This document shows positions 43,541 to 50,655 of a DNA stretch of 64,000 bases, one piece after another (the stretch's first letter is position 1; every line of letters begins with the position of its first letter). The DNA comes from Streptomyces sp. MBT53 (GTDB taxonomy: Bacteria; Actinomycetota; Actinomycetes; Streptomycetales; Streptomycetaceae). A model generated the notes under the pieces. It searched no databases and was not told the DNA's origin. It saw only the letters and a list, made by a program, of their open reading frames with translations. Location of the stretch: NCBI RefSeq assembly GCF_016654115.1, contig NZ_JAEQAZ010000016.1:21628-85627 (forward strand), read 5' to 3'. The translations under genes were made by a program, and so were the position numbers.

Positions 43541-43565
43541 GCCCCCGTTTCGCGACGGGGGCTTT
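43541..43565 (+). terminator. Rho-independent-like terminator after the sigma factor
   Basis: GCCCCCGT (43541-43548), loop TTCGCG, ACGGGGGC (43555-43562), then TTT. Perfect 8-bp GC stem, 17 bases after the stop codon. Confidence 0.75.
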
Positions 43566-43652
43566 GCCGTCGTGTCACGAAACGCGCCCTTTACGAACGC
43601 CCTGTGAACGCTCCATGGCAACCGCTCTCTGTGTTGCCTGTGGGATCGAGGA

Positions 43653-43666
43653 TTGGTCTTGACCAA
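43653..43666. promoter_or_regulatory. DasR-site-like operator over the minus 35 box
   Basis: TTGGTC-TT-GACCAA is a perfect 6-bp inverted repeat. Its core TGGTCTTGACCA differs at one base of twelve from the TGGTCTAGACCA core of DasR (dre) sites. It covers the minus 35 hexamer, so binding would block transcription. Confidence 0.55.
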
Positions 43667-43687
43667 GGGTGTGGGCCGTCCTATGGT
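43659..43687 (+). promoter_or_regulatory. Promoter of the GntR gene
   Basis: TTGACC (43659-43664), 17 bases, TATGGT (43682-43687): near-consensus housekeeping promoter in a locally AT-rich spacer, about 75 bases before the start codon. Confidence 0.7.
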
Positions 43688-43700
43688 CACTGATAAGTGA
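43687..43700. promoter_or_regulatory. Second palindrome at the GntR transcription start
   Basis: TCACT-GATA-AGTGA, 5-bp arms, begins at the last base of the minus 10 box and covers the expected start point. A second, different operator for autoregulation or another repressor. Confidence 0.45.
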
Positions 43701-43763
43701 AACAACCTTTAATAAACAAGGGCGCTAAAACGCGGCCGGACCACGGCGATTGCGGAGGACAGG

Positions 43764-44525
43764 GTGGGGACCACGCAGTTGGAATCGGTGCCGGAGCCGA
43801 AGTACTGGCATCTCAAGACAGTGCTGAGTGAGGCACTGGACTCCGAGTTCTCCGTGGGCGAGATCCTGCCCAACGAGCGAGACCTGGCAGCCCGCTTCGG
43901 CGTTGCCCGGGCCACACTCCGGCAGGCTCTGGAACAACTCGAACTCGAAGGCCGGCTGCAGCGCCGCCGCGGCGTCGGCACGACCGTCGCGCCGCCGCGC
44001 ATGGGCGTCGCCGTCGGCACCGAACAGCACGCCTGGCCAGGCGCGGCGGAGGACGCCTGGCAGTCCGTCGACTGCGTCCTGGCGGCTCCGCCGGCGGCCG
44101 TGACCGACGTCCTGGAGACCGCTTCCGGCGAACTGGTGCACACCGTGCGGCGCTCCCGGGTGAGCCACGGCCAGCCGGTCGCCGCCGAGCTGCTCTACAT
44201 CCCGGAGTCGTCGGTGCCCGACCTCTCCGCGATAGACGCTCCGTCCGCGGCGGCACGCGCGCGTGCGGTGCTGCGCGAGTTGCAGCGCCTCGAACTGGAG
44301 GGCCAGGACCGCGCCGTCGAGCTCGGCTCGGCCCGCGCGGACGACGCCAAGGAGCTGGACCGCCTCCCCGGGGCACCGGTTCTCGTCGTCACGACCCGCT
44401 TCTTCGCCGAGGGCCGCACCGCCGCGGTCTCCGTAGCGACCTACCGCGCGGACACCTGCCGCCTGACCTTCGCCGACTCCGGAGGCGTAGAAATACACCA
44501 CGGCCCGGAACGCCAGGCTTCCTGA
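43764..44525 (+). CDS. GntR-family regulator, HutC type with UTRA domain
   Basis: 253 residues from GTG 43764 with GGAGG six bases upstream. The winged helix is about residues 12-75 (KYWHLKTVLSEALDSEFSVG, NERDLAARFGVARATLRQAL, LQRRRGVGTTVAPP). The C-terminal UTRA effector domain (VHTVRRSRVSHGQPVAAELL, VLVVTTRFFAEGRTAAVSVA) places it with DasR/NagR-like sugar-phosphate sensors. Two palindromes lie on its promoter, suggesting autoregulation. It is separated by a terminator and repeat from the convergent ROK gene; both may be sugar-related regulators. Confidence 0.88.
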   Translation: MGTTQLESVPEPKYWHLKTVLSEALDSEFSVGEILPNERDLAARFGVARATLRQALEQLELEGRLQRRRGVGTTVAPPRMGVAVGTEQHAWPGAAEDAWQSVDCVLAAPPAAVTDVLETASGELVHTVRRSRVSHGQPVAAELLYIPESSVPDLSAIDAPSAAARARAVLRELQRLELEGQDRAVELGSARADDAKELDRLPGAPVLVVTTRFFAEGRTAAVSVATYRADTCRLTFADSGGVEIHHGPERQAS

Positions 44526-44546
44526 CGGCAGTCACAGCTCGCCCGC

Positions 44547-44584
44547 CGCGCCCCGGAACTCCACCGGGGCGCGACGCGTTTTCC
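44547..44584 (+). terminator. Terminator after the GntR gene
   Basis: CGCGCCCCGG (44547-44556), loop AACTCCA, CCGGGGCGCG (44564-44573), followed by ACGCGTTTTCC. Perfect 10-bp stem with a short T-run, 22 bases after the stop. Confidence 0.7.
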
Positions 44585-44613
44585 TCTCAACGCCGGGGAC
44601 GGCAGCGCCCCTT

Positions 44614-44685
44614 CAGGGGCGCGGGGCTGTGTCGATTTGCGGCTCCGCCGCGTGGGCGCGCCCAGCCACAACGCCGCCGCACCCG
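44614..44685 (+). repeat. Streptomyces hairpin repeat, copy 2
   Basis: Same element and orientation as at 30971: CAGGGGCGCGGGGCT, GCGGC-TCC-GCCGC stem, CAGCCACAACGC. It lies between the convergent ends of the GntR and ROK genes, 22 bases from the ROK stop. Confidence 0.8.
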
Positions 44686-44706
44686 AAACGCAACCCCACC
44701 GCCAAG

Positions 44707-45861
44707 CTAGCGCCGCGTCACCGTACCCTCGACCGCGAACAGTTGCTCCTCGACATGATCGAGAGCGAGCCGCAACGCCCCCGTAGCCGCAGCCGCCTCG
44801 CCGAGCAACGACAGGGCCACCTTGGGCGGACGCAGGCAATACCGCGCCAACTCCCGCCGCAGCGGCTCCAGTACGCCGTCCAGACCGGCCGCCCAGCCGC
44901 CCACGACGACCAGTTCCGGATCAAGGGCGAGGACGAGCGCGGCGACATCGTGCACCAGACGCTGTATGAAGCGGTCGACGGCCGCGCGGGCCCGCAGGTC
45001 GCCGTCGCGGGCCAGTGCGAAGACCTGGGCGACCGCCTGTTCGTCCAGGGGGTGCAGTGGTTCGTCCGTCGTGGACAGCAGCGTCTCCGGAGTCACGTCC
45101 CGGCCCAGCAGATGCAGCGCGCCGATCTCACCGGCCGCCCCGCGATATCCCCGGTGCAGCCGTCCTCCGATCAGCGAACCGGCGCCCGGGCTCAGCCCCG
45201 CCAGCACCATCACCATGTCGTCGGACTCGGTCGCGGCGCCCTTCCAGTGCTCGGCGACCGCCGCCGCGTTCGCGTCGTTCTCGACCAGGACAGGGCACTT
45301 GAAGGAGCGGCTCAGCCGCTCGCCCAGGTGCAGTCCCGTCCACTGGGGCAGCGCGGTGCCCAGCCGTACCGTGCCGTCCGCCTCGACGATGCCCGGTGTG
45401 GCGACCCCGACCGCCCGCAGCGAGCCGCGTGCCACTCCGGCCCGGCGCAGCAGCTCGGCGACCGCCGTGCGCAGCCGTTCCAGACGCTCGTCCGCCGACG
45501 CCGTCTCGTCGACGTCCTTGGCGATCGCGCCGAGCACCCGGCCGTCCAGGTCGGCGAGAAGCACGGCGACACGATGTGCGCCGATCTCCAGGCCCAGCAG
45601 ATGCCCGGCCTCGGCCCGGAACCTGAACCGCCGCGCGGGCCGCCCCTGGCGCCGTACAACGCTCTCGTCGGCCGCCTTCTCGACGACGAGCCCGGCCTCG
45701 ATCAGTCCCTCGACGACGCCCTCGACGGTCGGCCGGGACAGACCGGTCACCCGGGTGATCTCCGTCAGCGTGGCGCAGTCCGTGGCACGCAACGCGTGCA
45801 GCACCACCGCGGAGTTGATCCTCCGCAGCAGCGAGGGGTCCCCGCCGGTCAGCCCCGCCAA
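44707..45861 (-). CDS. ROK-family transcriptional regulator
   Basis: 384 residues from TTG 45861, chosen because GGGAGGAC lies five bases upstream and a TACGAT box lies upstream of that; a GTG at 45939 would start before this promoter. Winged helix at about residues 10-75 (LLRRINSAVVLHALRATDCA, EITRVTGLSRPTVEGVVEGL). The ROK sugar-kinase fold follows (HLLGLEIGAHRVAVLLADLD, VLVENDANAAAVAEHWKG, AGAGSLIGGRLHRGYRGAAGE). The zinc motif CxCGxxGCxE usual in ROK proteins is missing (GEIGALHLLGRDV instead), so sugar binding may differ. Target genes are not obvious. Confidence 0.88.
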   Translation of the reverse strand: MAGLTGGDPSLLRRINSAVVLHALRATDCATLTEITRVTGLSRPTVEGVVEGLIEAGLVVEKAADESVVRRQGRPARRFRFRAEAGHLLGLEIGAHRVAVLLADLDGRVLGAIAKDVDETASADERLERLRTAVAELLRRAGVARGSLRAVGVATPGIVEADGTVRLGTALPQWTGLHLGERLSRSFKCPVLVENDANAAAVAEHWKGAATESDDMVMVLAGLSPGAGSLIGGRLHRGYRGAAGEIGALHLLGRDVTPETLLSTTDEPLHPLDEQAVAQVFALARDGDLRARAAVDRFIQRLVHDVAALVLALDPELVVVGGWAAGLDGVLEPLRRELARYCLRPPKVALSLLGEAAAATGALRLALDHVEEQLFAVEGTVTRR

Positions 45862-45960
45862 GGTCTGTCCTCCCAGCTCGTGCGCGTGTTGGGCGGATCG
45901 TACTCGGCGCGGCGGACCCCGGCGAGTGCCGGGCGCCACGGACTCACGAACCCCACCGGA

Positions 45961-46623
45961 TCATCCGGGCGCCACGAACCCCGACTCGTACGCCGCGATC
46001 ACCGCCTGGGTCCGGTCCCGCGCCCCCAACTTCGCCAGTACGGCGCTCACATGCGACTTCACCGTCTCGGTGCCGACGACCAGCCGGGCGGCGATCTCCG
46101 CGTTGGACAATCCCCTGGCCATCAGCCGCAGCACCTCCGCCTCGCGCTCGGTCAGCCGGGCCCGCTCCAGCACCGCGCGCGCCGCCCGGTTCCCGCCGCC
46201 GTCGCCGTACTCCGCCGCCAACTGCCTTACGGAGGCCGGGAACAGCAGCGACTCGCCCTCGGCCACCAGTCGCACCGCGTGCACGATCTCGGCCGGCCGG
46301 GCCCGCTTCAGCAGGAACCCGTCCGCGCCGGCCCGCAGCGCCTCGTACACGTACTCGTCGTTCTCGAAGGTCGTGATGACCAGGATCTTCGGCGGGTCCT
46401 CGATCGTGCGCAGCACCGCGCGCGTGGCCTCGATGCCGTCCAGGAGCGGCATCCGCACGTCCATGGCGACCACGTCGGGCCGCAGCTGCCGCACCAGCGG
46501 GATCACCGCGGCGCCGTCGGCGGCCTCCCCGACCACCTCGATGTCCGGCTGCGCCTCCAGCACGGCCCGCAGGCCCGCGCGTACGAGGGGTTCGTCATCG
46601 ACCAGGAGAACGGTGACCGGCAT
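45961..46623 (-). CDS. NarL/LuxR-type response regulator
   Basis: 220 residues. The receiver domain has [20 protein letters not shown] (acidic pair), the phospho-acceptor Asp in [18 protein letters not shown], and the conserved Thr and Lys ([18 protein letters not shown]). The C-terminal LuxR helix-turn-helix reads [40 protein letters not shown]. Located 14 bases after the sensor kinase gene, so co-transcribed. The ABC exporter divergent from the kinase is the probable target. Confidence 0.94.
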   Translation of the reverse strand: MPVTVLLVDDEPLVRAGLRAVLEAQPDIEVVGEAADGAAVIPLVRQLRPDVVAMDVRMPLLDGIEATRAVLRTIEDPPKILVITTFENDEYVYEALRAGADGFLLKRARPAEIVHAVRLVAEGESLLFPASVRQLAAEYGDGGGNRAARAVLERARLTEREAEVLRLMARGLSNAEIAARLVVGTETVKSHVSAVLAKLGARDRTQAVIAAYESGFVAPG

Positions 46624-46637
46624 CCGGCCACCCTAGA

Positions 46638-47792
46638 TCAGCTCAGCGGCAGCTCCGCATGCACCTGCCAGTCGCCCTCGTCGGGCCCCGTGTACGCCCG
46701 GCCTCCGAGCAGCGCGGCCCGCTCGCGTATGCCCCGCAGCCCACTGCCCCTGCCCGGCCCGGATATCGCCGCCGTCAGCGGATTGCGCACCTCCAGATGG
46801 AGCGTGCCGTCCGCGACCTGAATACGGACCCGGACGGGTACCGACCCCGCGTGCCGCAGCACATTCGTCAGCGCCTCCTGAAGAATCCGGTACCCCTCCC
46901 GGGAGACCGGTCCCGGCACCGTCTCCAACGGCCCGGTCACCTCCGCGTCGACCTTCGCCCCGGACGCCCGCGCGGACTCCCACAGCCGATCGGCGTCCAC
47001 CAGCGTCGGCCGACTGCTCACCGGCCGCTCCGCCTCACGCAGTACGCCCAACACCCGCTCCAGATCCTCCAGCGCGGCCCGGCCGGTCTCCTCGATGGCA
47101 CCCAGCGCCCGCTCGGTGAACTCCGGGTCACCCGCCGCACGGGCGGCACCCGCCTGCACCACCGCCACCGTCAACGCGTGCCCGATGGAGTCGTGCAACT
47201 CCCGCGCGATGCGATTGCGCTCCAGCAACTGCTCGGTGCGCTCCTCCAGGGCGGCGAGCTGCTCCGCGCGCGAGGGACCGAGCAACACGCGGGCCGTCGA
47301 CGTGGCCAGCTTGCCGAGGCCGACGACGGCGCCGTACAACGCGATCACGGGGAGCGGTGCCAGCCAGGCGTACCACCCGCTCGGTGACGCCTCCTCGAGG
47401 ACCCAGACGTCGTCGGGCACGCGCCCGCGTGCGGTCTCGATCAGCTGGAAGGAGATGACCGGGCACCAGACGCAGGCGAACGTGGTCACCCAGCCCAGCG
47501 CCATCCGGGCCTCCAGCCACAACACGGTCCGGCCCCGGTCCCGCCAGGTCGCCGAGGGTGCCACGGAGATCCCCGAGTTCTCCTTGCCCGGCGTCAGCAG
47601 CAGCTGCGCCTGCACCCCCTCGCCGATCCGCACGGCCGGGATCAGACCGACCGGGATCAGCATGAGCGCGGGTGCGTACGGAGTCTCCGGGCTGATGAAG
47701 ATCCACACGCTGGTGATCAGCATCGGCACCCAGAGGTGCAGCAGACGCGTGTACGTCGTCCCCCGGAGCAGCGGGCGCAGGAAGCGGGCCAT
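46638..47792 (-). CDS. Sensor histidine kinase, HisKA_3 type
   Basis: 384 residues. Four or five membrane helices in the first 190 residues (LHLWVPMLITSVWIFI; ALMLIPVGLIPAVRI; WVTTFACVWCPVISFQL; WLAPLPVIALYGAVVGL). The phosphorylated His is in RIARELHDSIGHALTVAVVQ; the ATPase domain shows GYRILQEALTNVLRHAG and GRGSGLRGIRERAALLGG. The long frame upstream of ATG 47792 is the antisense of the ABC gene. ATG stands six bases after CACGAT and a TTGTCGGTG box, so the mRNA should be leaderless and possibly damage-inducible. Confidence 0.92.
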   Translation of the reverse strand: MARFLRPLLRGTTYTRLLHLWVPMLITSVWIFISPETPYAPALMLIPVGLIPAVRIGEGVQAQLLLTPGKENSGISVAPSATWRDRGRTVLWLEARMALGWVTTFACVWCPVISFQLIETARGRVPDDVWVLEEASPSGWYAWLAPLPVIALYGAVVGLGKLATSTARVLLGPSRAEQLAALEERTEQLLERNRIARELHDSIGHALTVAVVQAGAARAAGDPEFTERALGAIEETGRAALEDLERVLGVLREAERPVSSRPTLVDADRLWESARASGAKVDAEVTGPLETVPGPVSREGYRILQEALTNVLRHAGSVPVRVRIQVADGTLHLEVRNPLTAAISGPGRGSGLRGIRERAALLGGRAYTGPDEGDWQVHAELPLS

Positions 47793-47798
47793 TCCGAC

Positions 47799-47821
47799 AT
47801 CGTGACAGCCGGCACCGACAA
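47799..47821 (-). promoter_or_regulatory. PafBC/RecA-NDp-like promoter of the sensor kinase
   Basis: Minus strand: TTGTCGGTG (47821-47813), eight bases, CACGAT (47804-47799), six bases, ATG. The 9-mer fits TTGTCRGTG exactly; the minus 10 has C for the first T of TANNNT. Confidence 0.55.
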
Positions 47822-47900
47822 TCGGCCTCCCCCGGGCGGGGGAGACGATCTCCACCGACGGGGGAGGCCCCAACTCCCTTGAACGGCCAGGCTGTTGGTC

Positions 47901-48821
47901 ATGACCAGCATCGACGTACGAGACCTCACCAAGGAGTTCGGCACCCGACGGGCCGTGGACCATGTCACCTTCGGCGTCCGTCCCGGCAAGGTGACCGGCT
48001 TTCTCGGTCCCAACGGCGCCGGAAAGTCCACCACCATGCGCCTCGTCCTCGGCCTCGACCGGCCCACCTCCGGAACCGCCACCGTCGGAGGCCGCCCCTA
48101 CGCCGAACTCACCGAGCCCCTGCGCCATGTGGGCGCCCTGCTCGACGCCCAGGCCGCCCACGGCTCCCGCACCGGCCGCGACCACCTGCGTGCCCTCGCC
48201 GCGAGCAACCGCATCCCGGCCGCCCGGGTCGACGCGGTACTGGAGGAGACGGGACTCGCGTCGGTCGCGCGACGCCGAGTGAAGACGTACTCCCTGGGCA
48301 TGCGGCAGCGGCTGGGCATCGCGGGTGCCCTCCTGGGTGATCCCGAAGTCATCCTGCTGGATGAGCCGTCGAACGGCCTCGATCCCGAAGGCATCGTCTG
48401 GATCCGGGAGTTGCTGCGCCGGCTGGCGGCGGAGGGCCGCACGGTCCTGGTCTCCAGCCACCTCATGAACGAGACCGCCTCCTTCGCCGACCACCTGGTC
48501 GTCCTCGGCCGCGGCCGACTCCTCGCCGACACGCCCATGCGGGACTTCATCGACGCGCGCGTGCAGCCCCACGTACTCATCCGTACGACGGACGCCGGTG
48601 CGCTCAAGGCAGCGCTCGCCGGGCACGGTCACGACGCCGTGGAGCAGGAGGACGGGCACTGGACCGTGGCGCACGCACGCGTGGACGAGATCGGCACCCT
48701 GTTGTCGGCGGCGGGTGTACCGATCCTCGAACTGACCCCTGCGGAGGGCACGTTGGAACAGGCCTATTTCGATCTGACCGCCACCGAGACCGAGTTCACC
48801 GCATCCCACCAGGAGGCCTGA
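47901..48821 (+). CDS. ABC exporter ATPase (CcmA/drug-export type)
   Basis: 306 residues. Walker A GPNGAGKST near residue 35 (VTGFLGPNGAGKSTTMRLVL), Q-loop-like VGALLDAQAAH, signature YSLGMRQRLGIAGALL, Walker B VILLDEPSNGLDPEG, H-loop SSHLMNE. The C-terminal 80 residues are the extension of this exporter class. ATG 47901 is used; an in-frame TTG six bases upstream is less likely. Two bases separate its stop from the permease gene. Divergent from the sensor kinase, an arrangement common for antibiotic- or envelope-stress exporters. Confidence 0.93.
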   Translation: MTSIDVRDLTKEFGTRRAVDHVTFGVRPGKVTGFLGPNGAGKSTTMRLVLGLDRPTSGTATVGGRPYAELTEPLRHVGALLDAQAAHGSRTGRDHLRALAASNRIPAARVDAVLEETGLASVARRRVKTYSLGMRQRLGIAGALLGDPEVILLDEPSNGLDPEGIVWIRELLRRLAAEGRTVLVSSHLMNETASFADHLVVLGRGRLLADTPMRDFIDARVQPHVLIRTTDAGALKAALAGHGHDAVEQEDGHWTVAHARVDEIGTLLSAAGVPILELTPAEGTLEQAYFDLTATETEFTASHQEA

Positions 48822-48823
48822 CC

Positions 48824-49546
48824 ATGGCATTCACGCCCGTGTTCCACTCCGAGTGGATCAAGATCCGTAGCCTGCGCTCCCAGATCGTGTCTCTCGCCAC
48901 GATCGTCGCGGTGACGGCACTCTTCTCCGCGCTCGCCTCGTCCGACACCGGGGGAGACGACTTCGACCCGCTCTTCTCGGTCTTCTTCGGCGTGAGCTTC
49001 GGACAGATCGCGGCGATCGCCTTCGGCACGGCCGCAGTGTCCTCCGAGTTCCAGGGTGGAGCGCTACGGCTGTCGCTGGCCGCGGTGCCGCGCCGGGGGC
49101 GCTGGTTCGCGGCCAAGGCGACGGCGATCGCCGTACCCGTGCTGGCCGTCGGCCTGCTCACCGGTGTCGTGACGCTACTGGTGGGCAAGGCGGTGCTCGG
49201 CGCGAAGACCGACGGGCTGGGCTGGGCGGACCAGGTGCGCGGAGTCGTCGGCTGCGCCGTCTATCTCACTCTGATGGCACTGTTCGCGGCCGGACTCACG
49301 GCGCTGCTGCGCAGCGGTGCGGCCACGCTGGGCATCCTCATCCCGTTCCTGCTGATCGTGTCCTTCGTCATCGGCGACATGTCGAACAACATCGCGGACC
49401 TGCTGCCCGACCGGGCCGGCCAGGTGGTGCTGCACGAGACCTGGGACGGCGCGATGGGCCCCTGGACCGGGCTCACGGTGACAGCGCTGTGGACGGCGGT
49501 GGCCCTGGCGGCCGGGGCGTGGAGCGTGCGGCGCCGGGACGCCTGA
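48824..49546 (+). CDS. ABC exporter permease (ABC-2 type)
   Basis: 240 residues with about six membrane helices (SQIVSLATIVAVTALFSALA; GQIAAIAFGTAAVSSEFQGG; ATAIAVPVLAVGLLTGVVTL; YLTLMALFAAGLTALL; ATLGILIPFLLIVSFVIGDM; LTVTALWTAVALAAGAWSV). The N-terminal FHSEWIKIRSLRS is typical for these permeases. It forms the membrane part for the ATPase encoded just upstream. Followed by a hairpin at 49550-49569. Confidence 0.9.
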   Translation: MAFTPVFHSEWIKIRSLRSQIVSLATIVAVTALFSALASSDTGGDDFDPLFSVFFGVSFGQIAAIAFGTAAVSSEFQGGALRLSLAAVPRRGRWFAAKATAIAVPVLAVGLLTGVVTLLVGKAVLGAKTDGLGWADQVRGVVGCAVYLTLMALFAAGLTALLRSGAATLGILIPFLLIVSFVIGDMSNNIADLLPDRAGQVVLHETWDGAMGPWTGLTVTALWTAVALAAGAWSVRRRDA

Positions 49547-49549
49547 TCA

Positions 49550-49569
49550 GGGGCAGTCACTGACGCCCC
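49550..49569 (+). terminator. Hairpin after the ABC permease
   Basis: GGGGC-A-GTCA-C-TGAC-GCCCC: nine base pairs with one bulged A and a one-base loop centre, three bases after the stop codon. No T-run follows, so it is a weak terminator or an mRNA-end stabiliser. Confidence 0.45.
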
Positions 49570-49574
49570 GCCAA

Positions 49575-49597
49575 TTGTCAGTGGTGGCCGGTTCACT
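49575..49597 (+). promoter_or_regulatory. PafBC/RecA-NDp-like promoter of the 147-residue gene
   Basis: TTGTCAGTG (49575-49583), eight bases, TTCACT (49592-49597), six bases, ATG 49604. The 9-mer fits exactly; the minus 10 has T for the A of TANNNT. Spacing is identical to the two other copies in the window. Confidence 0.6.
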
Positions 49598-49603
49598 GGA
49601 ACC

Positions 49604-50047
49604 ATGAACATCACGCACTGGCTGACCACGATCGACCTGCTGCGCACCCGGGACTTCCCCGCGGAGCACGGCAGGACGGACGTGGGTACGGGGGGACCTG
49701 GCTATCACATCGCCGAATTACAGACGAGCGGCGACTTCTGGGAGGACGACGGCACGGAGCGGGAGGAGACCGAGACGCAGTACGAATTCGACCGGGACGG
49801 ACTCGGAGAGTGGCTGATCGGGCGCTGGGGAGCGCCCGATGTCATCAGCCTGGCAGGCACGTTCGAACGGGCGGGGGACGGCGAGGACATTCCGGAGCCC
49901 TGGGCCTCCCTCAGCTCGCACGTGCCGGATGTCCAGCTGTGGAAGCCGCCGGACGAGGACCGATGGATCGCCCTCGGCATATCCCAGTGGGACAAGGAAC
50001 TCCCGTTCCAACTCCTGGCCGTCGTCACGGAGACAGACCCACCCTGA
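49604..50047 (+). CDS. Unknown acidic protein with a TTA codon
   Basis: 147 residues, soluble, acidic (many Asp/Glu: FWEDDGTEREETETQYEFDR). Other motifs: WLTTIDLLRTRDFPAEHGR, LGEWLIGRWGAPDVISLAG, DEDRWIALGISQWDKELPFQ. I do not recognise a family. Codon 39 is TTA (49718-49720), the rare leucine codon read by the bldA tRNA, so translation should be favoured in late growth. The ATG is six bases after a DNA-damage-type promoter, so leaderless. It converges on the DNA glycosylase gene with 19 bases between stops. Confidence 0.7.
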   Translation: MNITHWLTTIDLLRTRDFPAEHGRTDVGTGGPGYHIAELQTSGDFWEDDGTEREETETQYEFDRDGLGEWLIGRWGAPDVISLAGTFERAGDGEDIPEPWASLSSHVPDVQLWKPPDEDRWIALGISQWDKELPFQLLAVVTETDPP

Positions 50048-50066
50048 CCAGCCGGACAGACAGACC

Positions 50067-50645
50067 CTAGCCCCGCGCAGCCTCCCGCAACCGCCCGAAC
50101 TCCTCCGCCATCGTCGCCGCCGTCCAATGCGCGTTCAGCCCGCTCGGATTGGGCAGCACCCACACCCGCGTGTCCCCGAACATCCGCTCCTGTGGACCCA
50201 CTTGGGCCTTCCGGTCGTCAAATGCCGCCCGGTACGCGGTGACTCCGAGCACCGCCAGCCACCGCGGCTGCCACCCCGCCAGCTTCGACGCGAGCGACTG
50301 CCCGCCCTCCCGGTACTCCTCCGCGCTCAGCTCGTCGGCCCGTGCCGTCGCTCGTGCCACCACGTTCGTGATGCCGAGCCCGAACGACAGCAACTCGCCC
50401 TGCTCCGAAGGCTTCATGAGCCTCGGTGTGAAGCCGGACAGATGCAGCACCGGCCAGAAGCGGTTGCCGGGACGGGCGAAGTGATGGCCCGTGGCCGCCG
50501 TCATCAGACCGGGGTTGATACCGCAGAACAGGACACCGAGGCCGTCCGCGACGACGTCCGGTACGAGACGGTCGCGGGCGGCCTCCAACTCGGCCTGGGT
50601 GAAGCGCTTCGGAGGCATCGGGGGCGTCGGGGGCGTCAGAGGCAT
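50067..50645 (-). CDS. mug: G:T/U mismatch-specific DNA glycosylase (Mug/TDG family)
   Basis: 192 residues from ATG 50645, or 183 from ATG 50618; neither has a clear ribosome site and the difference lies in a 9-bp tandem repeat. Active-site motif FCGINPGLMTAATGHHFARP, GNRFWPVLHLSGFT, and the wedge PNPSGLNAHWT match Mug. It removes uracil or thymine mispaired with G. The gene begins 8 bases after the purB stop, so it is in the purB transcript. Confidence 0.9.
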   Translation of the reverse strand: MPLTPPTPPMPPKRFTQAELEAARDRLVPDVVADGLGVLFCGINPGLMTAATGHHFARPGNRFWPVLHLSGFTPRLMKPSEQGELLSFGLGITNVVARATARADELSAEEYREGGQSLASKLAGWQPRWLAVLGVTAYRAAFDDRKAQVGPQERMFGDTRVWVLPNPSGLNAHWTAATMAEEFGRLREAARG

Positions 50646-50655
50646 CGGAGGCGTC
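50611..50655 (-). repeat. Five 9-bp tandem repeats at the purB/mug junction
   Basis: On the minus strand GACGCCTCC, GATGCCTCT, GACGCCCCC twice, and GATGCCTCC follow each other from 50655 to 50611. The first overlaps the purB stop, and the second and fifth supply the two candidate ATGs of mug. They encode a (T/M)-P-x repeat. Confidence 0.7.
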
